This document shows, piece after piece, positions 17,059 to 24,317 of a DNA stretch of 42,839 nt. Made by a program: the position numbers and the translations under genes. How positions within the stretch are numbered: the stretch's first letter is position 1; every line of letters begins with the position of its first letter. The notes beneath the pieces are model-generated. The model was not told where the DNA came from and ran no database searches. It was given only the letters and a program-made list of their open reading frames with translations. Origin of the DNA: an uncultured Alphaproteobacteria bacterium (GTDB lineage Bacteria > Pseudomonadota > Alphaproteobacteria > CAAHEQ01 > UBA3637); NCBI GenBank assembly GCA_944391565.1, contig CALXUB010000025.1, forward strand, positions 68,113 to 110,951. The letters are read 5' to 3'.

Positions 17059-18897
17059 TCATTCTTTCTTGCATTGTCCGGAACAGCCCGCAGCAGGCAG
17101 TGTTGAATCCGGTTTTCTCTCATCTAATTTTTTCATTTCATGTTCAATGGAGGACAATTCCGCCTGCAGTTTTTGTTTTTCCGCTTTTTTCTGTTGCGCT
17201 TGCTGTATCAGCGTTTCATATTCATCATAGAAAAAACGGATGGTTGACAAAACGGGATTTGGTGCTGTTTGACCCAACCCGCACAAAGCTGCTTGTTTCA
17301 TTGCCGTCCCGATTTCCTGAATTTTTTTCAAATCACTTTGCGTTCCCTCTCCGTCAGCTATTTTCTTTACCAGCTGCAGCATCTGATAACCGCCTATCCG
17401 ACAAGGAGCACATTTTCCACAAGATTCATCGACTGTAAAATTCAGGTAAAACTTGGCGATTTCCACCATACTGTCGTCCTGATCCATGACAATCATCCCA
17501 CCGGAACCCATCATTGACCCCAGTTTTTTCAGCTCTTCATAACAAATCGGCATATCCAAATGCGATGCCGGAATGACGCCTCCTGACGGACCGCCGGTCT
17601 GAACCGCTTTAAAAGGCTTACCAGAACTGGTTCCACCGCCGATTTCGTTTACCATACATTCAACCGTTGTTCCCATCGGAACTTCAACCAGTCCGGAATG
17701 CTTGACTTTGCCGGTCAAAGCGAAAACCTTAGTCCCCTTACTTGTCGCCGTTCCGACTTCACTAAACCATTCGGGCCCTTTTAAAATAATCGGCGGCACA
17801 TTAGCCAGTGTTTCCACATTGTTAATAGCCGTCGGCTTACCGAAAAGTCCCTTTTGCGTCGGATAAGGCGGACGCGGATGAGGTGTTCCTCGTTTGCCTT
17901 CCAAAGATTCCAATAAAGCGGTTTCTTCTCCGCAAACAAAAGCTCCGGCGCCATACCTGAGTTCTGCCATAAAACTGAAATCAGAACCAAAAATATTTTT
18001 ACCTAAAATACCGTATTTTTTAGCTTGCTTTAATGCCAATTCAACTCGTTCGATTGCCAAAGGATATTCAGCCCGCACATAAAACCAACCTGATGTAGCA
18101 CCCGTTGCATAAGCACCGATCATCATGCCTTCCAAGACGGCATGCGCACCGCCGCCTAAAATGCATGAATCCATATAGGCGCCGGGATCCCCTTCATCCC
18201 CATTGCAGACCATGAATTTTTCACCATCGCATAAAGGTGCCTGGGCCAGCATTTCCCATTTTTTAGCCGTCGGAAAGCCAGCTCCGCCGCGTCCGCGCAA
18301 ACCACTTTTCCTAATAATTTCAAGAACTTCCTCAGGCTTCATTTCCAAGCACTTCATCAAAGCTTGATAACCGCCCGTTGCGACATACTCACCCAAATTT
18401 TCAGGATCAGAATGTCCCAAGCGAGCCAAAACAATCTTACGTTGTTTTATAAAAAAGGGCAGTTGAAGGGATAATTCTTTGCTTTTCAAGTAATTGGAAA
18501 GACGAAGCGGTTGTTCCGCTCCATCCCGCAAAGCAGGAGCCACATGCTCGGAAACAATAATACGTGCCAAATCCGGAGTCACTTCTTTATAAAGGAAAGG
18601 TTCGCGTCCTTTAATTTCCACGCGAGCTAAAGGTCCTGTTGCGCACAATCCCATACATCCCGTACAGACCATCCGCACGTCCTGAGATAATCCCATGGTT
18701 TCAAGACTTTCTTTGAAAGCGTCAATCACAGATGCCGCACCGCCCGAATGACAACTGGTAGCATTACAGGTATAAATGGCAGCTTTATACTTTTTAACGT
18801 CTTCTTTGAACGTTTCCCCCATCTTCAAAAGGTTTTCTTTTTGTGTGCGGCCGAGCTCTTTTAATTTTTGAATTTGTTCCTGTGTTAATTCAACCAT
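17059..18897 (-). CDS. hndC: NADH-linked hydrogenase flavoprotein subunit (NuoF-like)
   Basis: The 612-residue diaphorase subunit oxidises or reduces NAD(H) through FMN and passes electrons to hndD. A thioredoxin-like [2Fe-2S] domain has C44, C49, C81, C85 (CNATSC, CMGLC). The NADH/FMN region includes GLRGRGGAGFPTAKKW near 200 and GDEGDPGAYMD. The [4Fe-4S] site is ESCGKCAPCRIG near 490 with ALCGLGQTAPNP near 538. Unlike many HndC/HydB proteins there is no C-terminal pair of [4Fe-4S] ferredoxin motifs. Instead about 50 residues of Q/K/E-rich coiled coil lead to CSGQCKKE. AAGGAG lies 7 nt before the ATG, which begins 2 nt after the hndA stop. An in-frame ATG at 18936 within hndA is less likely. 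Confidence 0.95.
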   Translation of the reverse strand: MVELTQEQIQKLKELGRTQKENLLKMGETFKEDVKKYKAAIYTCNATSCHSGGAASVIDAFKESLETMGLSQDVRMVCTGCMGLCATGPLARVEIKGREPFLYKEVTPDLARIIVSEHVAPALRDGAEQPLRLSNYLKSKELSLQLPFFIKQRKIVLARLGHSDPENLGEYVATGGYQALMKCLEMKPEEVLEIIRKSGLRGRGGAGFPTAKKWEMLAQAPLCDGEKFMVCNGDEGDPGAYMDSCILGGGAHAVLEGMMIGAYATGATSGWFYVRAEYPLAIERVELALKQAKKYGILGKNIFGSDFSFMAELRYGAGAFVCGEETALLESLEGKRGTPHPRPPYPTQKGLFGKPTAINNVETLANVPPIILKGPEWFSEVGTATSKGTKVFALTGKVKHSGLVEVPMGTTVECMVNEIGGGTSSGKPFKAVQTGGPSGGVIPASHLDMPICYEELKKLGSMMGSGGMIVMDQDDSMVEIAKFYLNFTVDESCGKCAPCRIGGYQMLQLVKKIADGEGTQSDLKKIQEIGTAMKQAALCGLGQTAPNPVLSTIRFFYDEYETLIQQAQQKKAEKQKLQAELSSIEHEMKKLDERKPDSTLPAAGCSGQCKKE

Positions 18898-18899
18898 TT

Positions 18900-19403
18900 C
18901 TACTCTCCTTGCGTTTCCGTCATCTTTTGACGCCATTCAGCAATAATTTTCTGAACATCTGCCGGTGTATTTTTACCATACGTTTTCCCATTGACGACAA
19001 CGACCGGTGCCAAACCGCAACACCCCAGACAACGAACAACCTGTAGATGGAATAAACCATCTTCGGTCGTCTGCCCGTCTTTTAACCCCAAACAATCATG
19101 GAAAGCATCCAAAATGCCTTGAGATCCCTTAATATGACAGGCTGTACCGTCACACACGGAAATAATCACTTTTCCGGGAGCTTTCAGCTTAAAATAGTTA
19201 TAAAAAGTCAAAACCGCATAAATACGCGCCATTGGCACACCCATTTCTTTGGCAGTCACTTCCATGGCTTCCCAGGGAACATAACCGAACAGACCTTGAA
19301 TATCGTGCAGTGCCATAATCAAAGCGCCTCTTTTATTCTTCCACTTTGTCAACAGCTTTTGCGTGTCTTCTTTGATTTTCTCTTGAGATTCATTTCCGGC
19401 CAT
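18900..19403 (-). CDS. hndA: NADH-linked hydrogenase [2Fe-2S] subunit (NuoE-like)
   Basis: The 167-residue subunit resembles the 24-kDa NuoE protein. The N-terminal helical region includes ALHDIQGLFGYVP and AVLTFYNYF. The [2Fe-2S] ligands are C84, C89, C125 and C129 (CDGTAC, CLGCC); C128 is extra. It probably relays electrons between the flavoprotein and the hydrogenase. GGAGA lies 6 nt before the ATG at 19403; the upstream ATG at 19415 has no ribosome site. It is first in the hndA-hndC-hndD operon. A separate hndB-type [2Fe-2S] gene is absent, as in the three-subunit enzymes. Confidence 0.95.
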   Translation of the reverse strand: MAGNESQEKIKEDTQKLLTKWKNKRGALIMALHDIQGLFGYVPWEAMEVTAKEMGVPMARIYAVLTFYNYFKLKAPGKVIISVCDGTACHIKGSQGILDAFHDCLGLKDGQTTEDGLFHLQVVRCLGCCGLAPVVVVNGKTYGKNTPADVQKIIAEWRQKMTETQGE

Positions 19404-19439
19404 TCTTGTCTCCATTAAAAATACTAACTTTCTAGCGGT

Positions 19440-19468
19440 ATCATAGATTTTTCAAAATGAAAAGCAAA
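19440..19468 (-). promoter_or_regulatory. Possible promoter of the hnd operon
   Basis: A -10-like TATGAT (19445-19440) lies 36 nt before the hndA ATG, but the hexamer 17 nt upstream (TTTGCT) is poor. TTTTCA-AAA-TGAAAA, an imperfect palindrome in the spacer, could be an activator or repressor site. Confidence 0.25.
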
Positions 19469-19544
19469 AAATGCCAGAAATAAAGGCTTTTTAAGATAAA
19501 AAAATATCCTCAATCGGGTTATTGCCTTTTTTTGAACAAGATAG

Positions 19545-19629
19545 TTAAAATAAACTTCTTATATTTTTTCTAAGAATTTTTTATAAATCTTTTTCAACAC
19601 TTAAGCCCTATGAATAAAGTTTATTTTAA
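19545..19629. repeat. 13-bp perfect inverted repeat across the truA 3' end
   Basis: TTAAAATAAACTT (19545-19557) is exactly mirrored by AAGTTTATTTTAA (19617-19629), which includes the truA stop codon. The 59-nt middle is AT-rich and non-coding. It could form an mRNA 3' end structure or be a relic of a small mobile unit. Confidence 0.55.
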
Positions 19630-20366
19630 TCGTATTTGACAGATTGGAAATAAAGGCCGGCGGCCGGCGCTGTCGACCCTCCCCGCCGGCGGTCACAAGC
19701 ATGCAAAGCTTCGTGAAAATCTTCCACTGTCCAGCGTCCCAATCCGACTTCCACCAAACTTCCGACCATATTACGCACTTGATGATGCAAAAAAGAACGT
19801 GCTTTCACGACAAAAAACAAATAGTCTCCACGACGGGTTATCGTCAACTCATCCAATGTTTTAACAGGGCTTTTGGCTTGGCATTCCGAATCTCGAAAAG
19901 TCGAAAAATCATGTCTTCCCAGTAATAACTGTGCTGCCTGTTGCATTTTCTTTTCATCCAAAGGAAGACCGACTTGCCAAACACGATTTTTATCCAAAAC
20001 AGCCGGTGTGCGCCGATTCAAGATTTTGTAAATATAAGATCGCTCTTTTGCGCTGAAACGTGCATGAAAATCATCACAAACCGTCTCTACTTTCAAAACA
20101 CCCACGGCATGCGGACGGACCAACGCATTAAAAGAAGCCTGCATTTCAAAAGGATCTCGCGCTGTCGGCAAATCAAAATGAGCCACCTGCCCATAAGCAT
20201 GGACACCCGCATCCGTCCGACCGGCGCCATAAACCTCGCTTTCGATATGCGTAAAAGCAAAAAGCGCTTTTTCCAAAACCTCCTGAACAGAAAGACCGCT
20301 TTTCTGTTTTTGCCAACCGCAAAAATCGGTTCCGTCATATTCTATCGTTAATTTATAACGAGGCAT
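19626..20366 (-). CDS. truA: tRNA pseudouridine synthase A
   Basis: TruA converts uridines 38-40 of tRNA anticodon arms to pseudouridine. The 246-residue protein opens with KLTIEYDGTDFCGWQKQ, and the catalytic aspartate is D52 in GAGRTDAGVHAYGQVAHF. The later FVVKARSFLHHQVRNMVGSL is characteristic. Its ATG overlaps the last base of the fmt stop (TAATG), indicating coupled translation as third gene of def-fmt-truA. The length is normal. Confidence 0.97.
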   Translation of the reverse strand: MPRYKLTIEYDGTDFCGWQKQKSGLSVQEVLEKALFAFTHIESEVYGAGRTDAGVHAYGQVAHFDLPTARDPFEMQASFNALVRPHAVGVLKVETVCDDFHARFSAKERSYIYKILNRRTPAVLDKNRVWQVGLPLDEKKMQQAAQLLLGRHDFSTFRDSECQAKSPVKTLDELTITRRGDYLFFVVKARSFLHHQVRNMVGSLVEVGLGRWTVEDFHEALHACDRRRGGSTAPAAGLYFQSVKYD

Positions 20367-21277
20367 TAAAGCTCTGTCCCTTCTTTAATTGGGAAACCAC
20401 GTAAGAAATCCTCTCGCTTAACCGGATTTTTACCTGGTCGCTGCAATACATCCAATTGCAAAGTAGAGCCCAATCCGCATAGAATTGTCAGTTGATTATC
20501 CAAAACCGTTCCGGGTTTTAATCCCTCGTCTGTTCGATGTCCCTTAACCGTTGTTGCCAAAACGGTGATTCGTTCTCCATTCAACATGAAATAAGCCTTC
20601 GGATAAGGTGTCAAAGCCCGAATTTTTGCATTCAGCAAATCTGCCGGCATATGCCAATCGATCAAACTTTCTTCTTTTTGTATCTTCTCGGCATAAGTGA
20701 CTCCTTGAAAAGGCTGATGCGTTGGAGTCGGACGGTTATCCAAAACTTTCACGATCAGCTTTGCCCCGATAGACGCCAGTTTATCATGCAATTCGCCGTA
20801 AGTTGTCGTCGACGTTATCGGCACGCTTTGGGTCATTAAGATGTCCCCTGTGTCCAGACCCTTTTCCATTTGCATAATGGTGATACCGGTTTCTTTATCT
20901 CCTGCCATAATCGCGCGCTGTATCGGTGCCGCTCCCCGCCAACGAGGCAGCAGCGAAGCATGCACGTTAATACAACCCATCGGAAATGCATTTAAAATAC
21001 CCGACGGCAAAAGAAGACCGTAAGCGCAAACGACAGCCACATCAGCATCTAACATTTGAAACAAAACCTGTTCGGATTCACTTTTGAGCGAAACAGGATA
21101 ACGCACCATAATTCCATGTTTTTCTGCCAACTGTTGAACCGGAGACGGTGTCATTTTATGTCCTCGACCGGCCGGTCTCGGAGGCTGTGTATACACACAC
21201 ACGACATCGTATTTGTCGATCAAAGTTTGCAAAACAGGAACAGCGAACTCGGGCGTTCCCATAAAGACAACTCTCAT
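20366..21277 (-). CDS. fmt: Methionyl-tRNA formyltransferase
   Basis: Fmt formylates Met-tRNA(fMet) with 10-formyltetrahydrofolate for translation initiation. The 303-residue protein begins MRVVFMGTPEFAVPVL. The active-site residues are N104, H106 (INVHASLLPRWRGAAPIQ) and D142 (LDTGDIL), matching the family. The C-terminal tRNA-binding domain is shortish but includes FLRGF. The ATG directly follows the def stop (TAA then ATG), so the genes are coupled. Confidence 0.97.
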   Translation of the reverse strand: MRVVFMGTPEFAVPVLQTLIDKYDVVCVYTQPPRPAGRGHKMTPSPVQQLAEKHGIMVRYPVSLKSESEQVLFQMLDADVAVVCAYGLLLPSGILNAFPMGCINVHASLLPRWRGAAPIQRAIMAGDKETGITIMQMEKGLDTGDILMTQSVPITSTTTYGELHDKLASIGAKLIVKVLDNRPTPTHQPFQGVTYAEKIQKEESLIDWHMPADLLNAKIRALTPYPKAYFMLNGERITVLATTVKGHRTDEGLKPGTVLDNQLTILCGLGSTLQLDVLQRPGKNPVKREDFLRGFPIKEGTEL

Positions 21278-21796
21278 TTATTCCTCCTTTGCAGCCTTTC
21301 GGCGTTGTTTTTCCAAACGCTTCACCATCATTTTACGTTTCAACGGAGAAACATAATCAATAAAAATAATCCCGTCCAAATGATCCAACTCGTGCTGAAC
21401 AGCTCGTGCCAAAAAACCCTCGGCCGTCAATTCAACCATTTCATTCTTTTCATTCAAAAAACGCACTTTAACCGCATATGCCCGCTCTACCGGCGCATAT
21501 TGATTAGGAACAGAAAGACAACCTTCCGAACATTCCTCTTTTTCTTCGGAACGCCAAACAATTTCAGGGTTTGCCATCAAAAGCGGTTTTTGTTTTTCTT
21601 CATCGCGGCTTGTATCTATCACAACAATGCGCTTTAAAACACCGACCTGAGGAGCTGCCAGACCGACACCGCCTGCATGATACATTGTTTCCAACATATC
21701 GTGCATGAAAGTTGCCAACTGAGAATCGACCCCTTCCACCGGCAGGCTTTTTTCACGCAAAAGCGGATCCGGGATTTCGATAATTTTTAATTTCAT
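21278..21796 (-). CDS. def: Peptide deformylase
   Basis: This iron/zinc hydrolase removes formyl from nascent N-terminal methionine. The 172 residues contain all three motifs: GVGLAAPQ (43-50), EGCLSVP with metal ligand C93, and HELDH with H135, E136, H139. The frame is open upstream to 21931, but that stretch (hydrophobic, from a frame antisense to the divergent esterase gene) is not deformylase-like; the ATG at 21796 gives the standard start MKLKIIEIPDPLL. An AAGGA lies rather far upstream, about 11 nt. It is first in def-fmt-truA. Confidence 0.96.
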   Translation of the reverse strand: MKLKIIEIPDPLLREKSLPVEGVDSQLATFMHDMLETMYHAGGVGLAAPQVGVLKRIVVIDTSRDEEKQKPLLMANPEIVWRSEEKEECSEGCLSVPNQYAPVERAYAVKVRFLNEKNEMVELTAEGFLARAVQHELDHLDGIIFIDYVSPLKRKMMVKRLEKQRRKAAKEE

Positions 21797-21869
21797 TTGT
21801 TTTTTTTCCTTTTCTTTTTGACTATTATAAAATAAAATGAAAGAAAATAAAAGGAGGGAGTTAAAAAAA

Positions 21870-22535
21870 ATGAAAAAAATTTTATATTTGTTGACGGCTT
21901 TGGCTTGTTTCCTGCTGACGAATATCCCCACATTACATGCTCAAGAAGAGGAAGAATCCTTTCGACTGATGGTTTTCGGAGATAGTTTGAGTGCCGGATA
22001 TCGCCTTCAGCCGCAAGAAGCCTTCTACAGTCGTTTGGAGGATGCTTTAAACGCCAAAGGCTATGATAATGTCAAAGTCATCAATGCCAGTATCAGCGGC
22101 AATACGACAGCTCAAGGACTGGCCAGAGTTGACAAGGCGATCGAACAAAAGCCCCACGCCGTCTTGCTGGAACTCGGCATCAATGATGTTTTGCAAGGAC
22201 TTAGCCTTCAAAAAGCGGAAGAAAACTTAGAACAGATTATTCAAGCTTTTCAGAAAAATGACATTCCCGTTATGTTAATCGGAATGCAGGCACCACCGAT
22301 GTCTTCCGTCGATGTTCGCAATCAATTCACTCAAATGTACAAAGATTTGGCTAAAAAGTACAAATTGGTTTTTTATCCGTTTTTCATGGACGGTGTTTTC
22401 ATTGAACGTTTCGGGGTGATGGATATGAAATATCTTCAGGATGATGCGGCCCATCCGACGGCTCAGGGTGTTCAAGTCATGACACAAAAAATAATGCCGA
22501 CAGTCGAACGTTTCTTAACATCTTTAGAGGATTGA
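21870..22535 (+). CDS. Secreted SGNH esterase, TesA-like
   Basis: A 221-residue GDSL/SGNH hydrolase related to TesA and arylesterases. AAGGAGGGAG precedes the ATG at 21870, which opens a signal peptide (MKKILYLLTALACFLLTN, cleaved near LHAQ), placing it in the periplasm. Catalytic blocks are complete: GDSLSAGY with nucleophile S39, G77 in SGNTT, N105 in LGINDVL, and D192-x2-H195 in DDAAHPTAQG. Such enzymes cleave acyl-CoA, lysophospholipid or aryl esters; the real substrate is unknown. It lies 3 nt before thpR and is divergent from def. Confidence 0.88.
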   Translation: MKKILYLLTALACFLLTNIPTLHAQEEEESFRLMVFGDSLSAGYRLQPQEAFYSRLEDALNAKGYDNVKVINASISGNTTAQGLARVDKAIEQKPHAVLLELGINDVLQGLSLQKAEENLEQIIQAFQKNDIPVMLIGMQAPPMSSVDVRNQFTQMYKDLAKKYKLVFYPFFMDGVFIERFGVMDMKYLQDDAAHPTAQGVQVMTQKIMPTVERFLTSLED

Positions 22536-22538
22536 CAC

Positions 22539-23087
22539 ATGATAAGGCTTTTTGTCGGCTTAGAGTTGCCGGATGATATTAAAGATCAAGTTTATACCCT
22601 GCGCGGCGGTGTGCCGATGGCACGTTGGGTTGATAAGGAAAAATTGCATTTGAACCTGCGTTTTTTGGGAAATGTTCAAGAGGATACGGCTCAAAACTTT
22701 CATGATCAACTTTGCCAGTTGAGATTTCACGCTTTTAATTTGGCATTGGCGCAGGTTGGTTATTTTGCAACAGGAGATGATCCGCATCACCTGTGGGTCG
22801 GTGTCAATTATTATCAAGCGTTAGATGATTTATCTGCCAAAATTGATAAAATTGCTCGAGACTGCGGCATTAACAATGATCGATTCAAATTTCATGCACA
22901 TGTTAGTCTGGCCAGCCTGCATGGCACTTCTTTGGATGAAGTCATGCGTTTTGTCTCGGCAAACAATCTTTTTAGAACACGTGAGTTCAATGTGTATTAT
23001 TTCACATTGTTTTCCTCCCATGCTCGCGAAAACGGCGAAGGAAAATATTACCGAATAGAAGCCAGATATCCGCTTTTATTAAGCTAA
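22539..23087 (+). CDS. thpR: RNA 2',3'-cyclic phosphodiesterase (LigT/ThpR family)
   Basis: A 182-residue 2H phosphoesterase that opens 2',3'-cyclic phosphates on RNA or ligates tRNA halves in vitro. The N-terminus MIRLFVGLELPDDIKDQV is typical. The two expected H-x-T/S-x motifs are HLNL (37-40) and HVSL (121-124). The first has asparagine in place of Thr/Ser, while the histidines are both retained. GAGGA precedes the ATG, within the 3' end of the esterase gene; the two are an operon. The 3' end overlaps the convergent carboxylesterase gene by 9 nt. Confidence 0.88.
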   Translation: MIRLFVGLELPDDIKDQVYTLRGGVPMARWVDKEKLHLNLRFLGNVQEDTAQNFHDQLCQLRFHAFNLALAQVGYFATGDDPHHLWVGVNYYQALDDLSAKIDKIARDCGINNDRFKFHAHVSLASLHGTSLDEVMRFVSANNLFRTREFNVYYFTLFSSHARENGEGKYYRIEARYPLLLS

Positions 23088-23753
23088 ATGTTTTTTCAGG
23101 AAATGTCGAACCGTCTCAACTGAGCTTTCATCAATCGTATGCCCCATTCCCGGAACAGTATGCGTTGTGACCGAAATATTTAAATCGGCCAATGTATTTT
23201 GTGTCATCTGCATACCGATGAACGGAACCACGTCATCATCTTCTCCATGTGTCAAAAGCACCGGCGGATGACTGATCACTTTCCCAAGAGGCATTGCCGA
23301 GTTAATAGCCAAAGGAACCGCAGAACACCCGACCAACGCCGCCAGTTGATCGGGACGCATCAATCCCGTCATCAAGGTCAAAAGACCGCCTTGAGAAAAG
23401 CCCAACAATGCAATTTGCTCATCTTTCAATTGATGTTTCAATTTGATTTCTTCAATAAAATCATTAATCATAGGCAGATTCGGCAAAGCTTTTTCCATCA
23501 GCGCCTGAATATATAGAAAACGGTCATAAACCGATGCTGATGCCATTTCATCAATATCAAACCACTTATACCCATTCATTTCTTTTTGAGGTGCATTCGG
23601 CGCATAAAAAACTGTATTAGGCAAATCCTGAGCCAGTGTCAACGCCATTGAAATTAAATCATGTCCATCCGCACCATAGCCATGCAGCAAAATCACCGCG
23701 CTTTGAACAGCGGCTCCGCCGTTCGGAAAATAATTGATTTCGTCTGTCAGCAT
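23079..23753 (-). CDS. Carboxylesterase / phospholipase, alpha/beta hydrolase
   Basis: A 224-residue cytosolic serine hydrolase of the carboxylesterase-acylprotein thioesterase type. ILLHGYGADGHD forms the oxyanion region. The nucleophile is S120 in GFSQGG, with D173/D174 in HGEDDDVVP and H205 in MGHTID completing the triad. FYAPNAPQKEMNGYKWFD matches this subfamily. The ATG at 23753 has AGGAGG 5 nt upstream; the longer frame to 23783 lacks a ribosome site. It is convergent with thpR. The physiological ester is unknown. Confidence 0.9.
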   Translation of the reverse strand: MLTDEINYFPNGGAAVQSAVILLHGYGADGHDLISMALTLAQDLPNTVFYAPNAPQKEMNGYKWFDIDEMASASVYDRFLYIQALMEKALPNLPMINDFIEEIKLKHQLKDEQIALLGFSQGGLLTLMTGLMRPDQLAALVGCSAVPLAINSAMPLGKVISHPPVLLTHGEDDDVVPFIGMQMTQNTLADLNISVTTHTVPGMGHTIDESSVETVRHFLKKHLA

Positions 23754-23843
23754 TTTTCCTCCTAAAAAGCTTGTCAAAACCATAAAAACACGATAAATTA
23801 TTTTTTAATATAAGAACATCAATTTAAAAAAGCGAGTAAAAAC

Positions 23844-24317
23844 ATGAAAAAATTAGGTCTTTTTTTAATGTTCTTTTTGCCCTTGACGGCACAGGGACAA
23901 ACACTGAACGGAATGAATGACGCACAACAGTTGGGAGCAATGGCCGGTTTAGCCTTGGCTTGCAATGCCGGGAACCGTCTGGACGATTTCCAGTTGATTG
24001 CCAGCTATATCATTGCAAACGAATCTGCCACTGATGCAGCCCGAAAAAAAGCATTTAATCAGTATGCCGAAGAAAAGCTCAGAACATACAACCTTCAACG
24101 CAATATGCCTAAAGATGATTGTAAAAATATTTTAGATACATTTTATAGTCTGCCTATTTTCGGATCGACAGTATATGCAGACGGAACTGTCAAATTTCCT
24201 GACGGTAAAATATTAAAGCCTAAAACGGCTCAGGAAAAAGCCAAAGCACAACGAGCAGCCCAAAAAAAAGCAAAAGAACCAAAACGCAACTATATGACCC
24301 CACCGAGAAACTCATAA
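23844..24317 (+). CDS. Small exported protein, unknown
   Basis: The 157 residues begin with a signal peptide (MKKLGLFLMFFLPLTAQGQT). The mature part has two cysteines (C40, C93) that could form a disulphide, a helical region ARKKAFNQYAEEKLRTY, and a basic K/A-rich tail (KAKAQRAAQKKAKEPKRN). No family was recognised. A weak GCGAG precedes the ATG. Its TAA is immediately followed by the recG ATG, so it is the first gene of the recG transcript, although its export has no obvious link to DNA repair. Confidence 0.75.
   Translation: MKKLGLFLMFFLPLTAQGQTLNGMNDAQQLGAMAGLALACNAGNRLDDFQLIASYIIANESATDAARKKAFNQYAEEKLRTYNLQRNMPKDDCKNILDTFYSLPIFGSTVYADGTVKFPDGKILKPKTAQEKAKAQRAAQKKAKEPKRNYMTPPRNS

Noticed and set aside
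21797..21931. N-terminal hydrophobic extension of peptide deformylase
   Set aside because: It overlaps the start of the divergent esterase gene, does not resemble deformylases, and the internal ATG gives the standard start.
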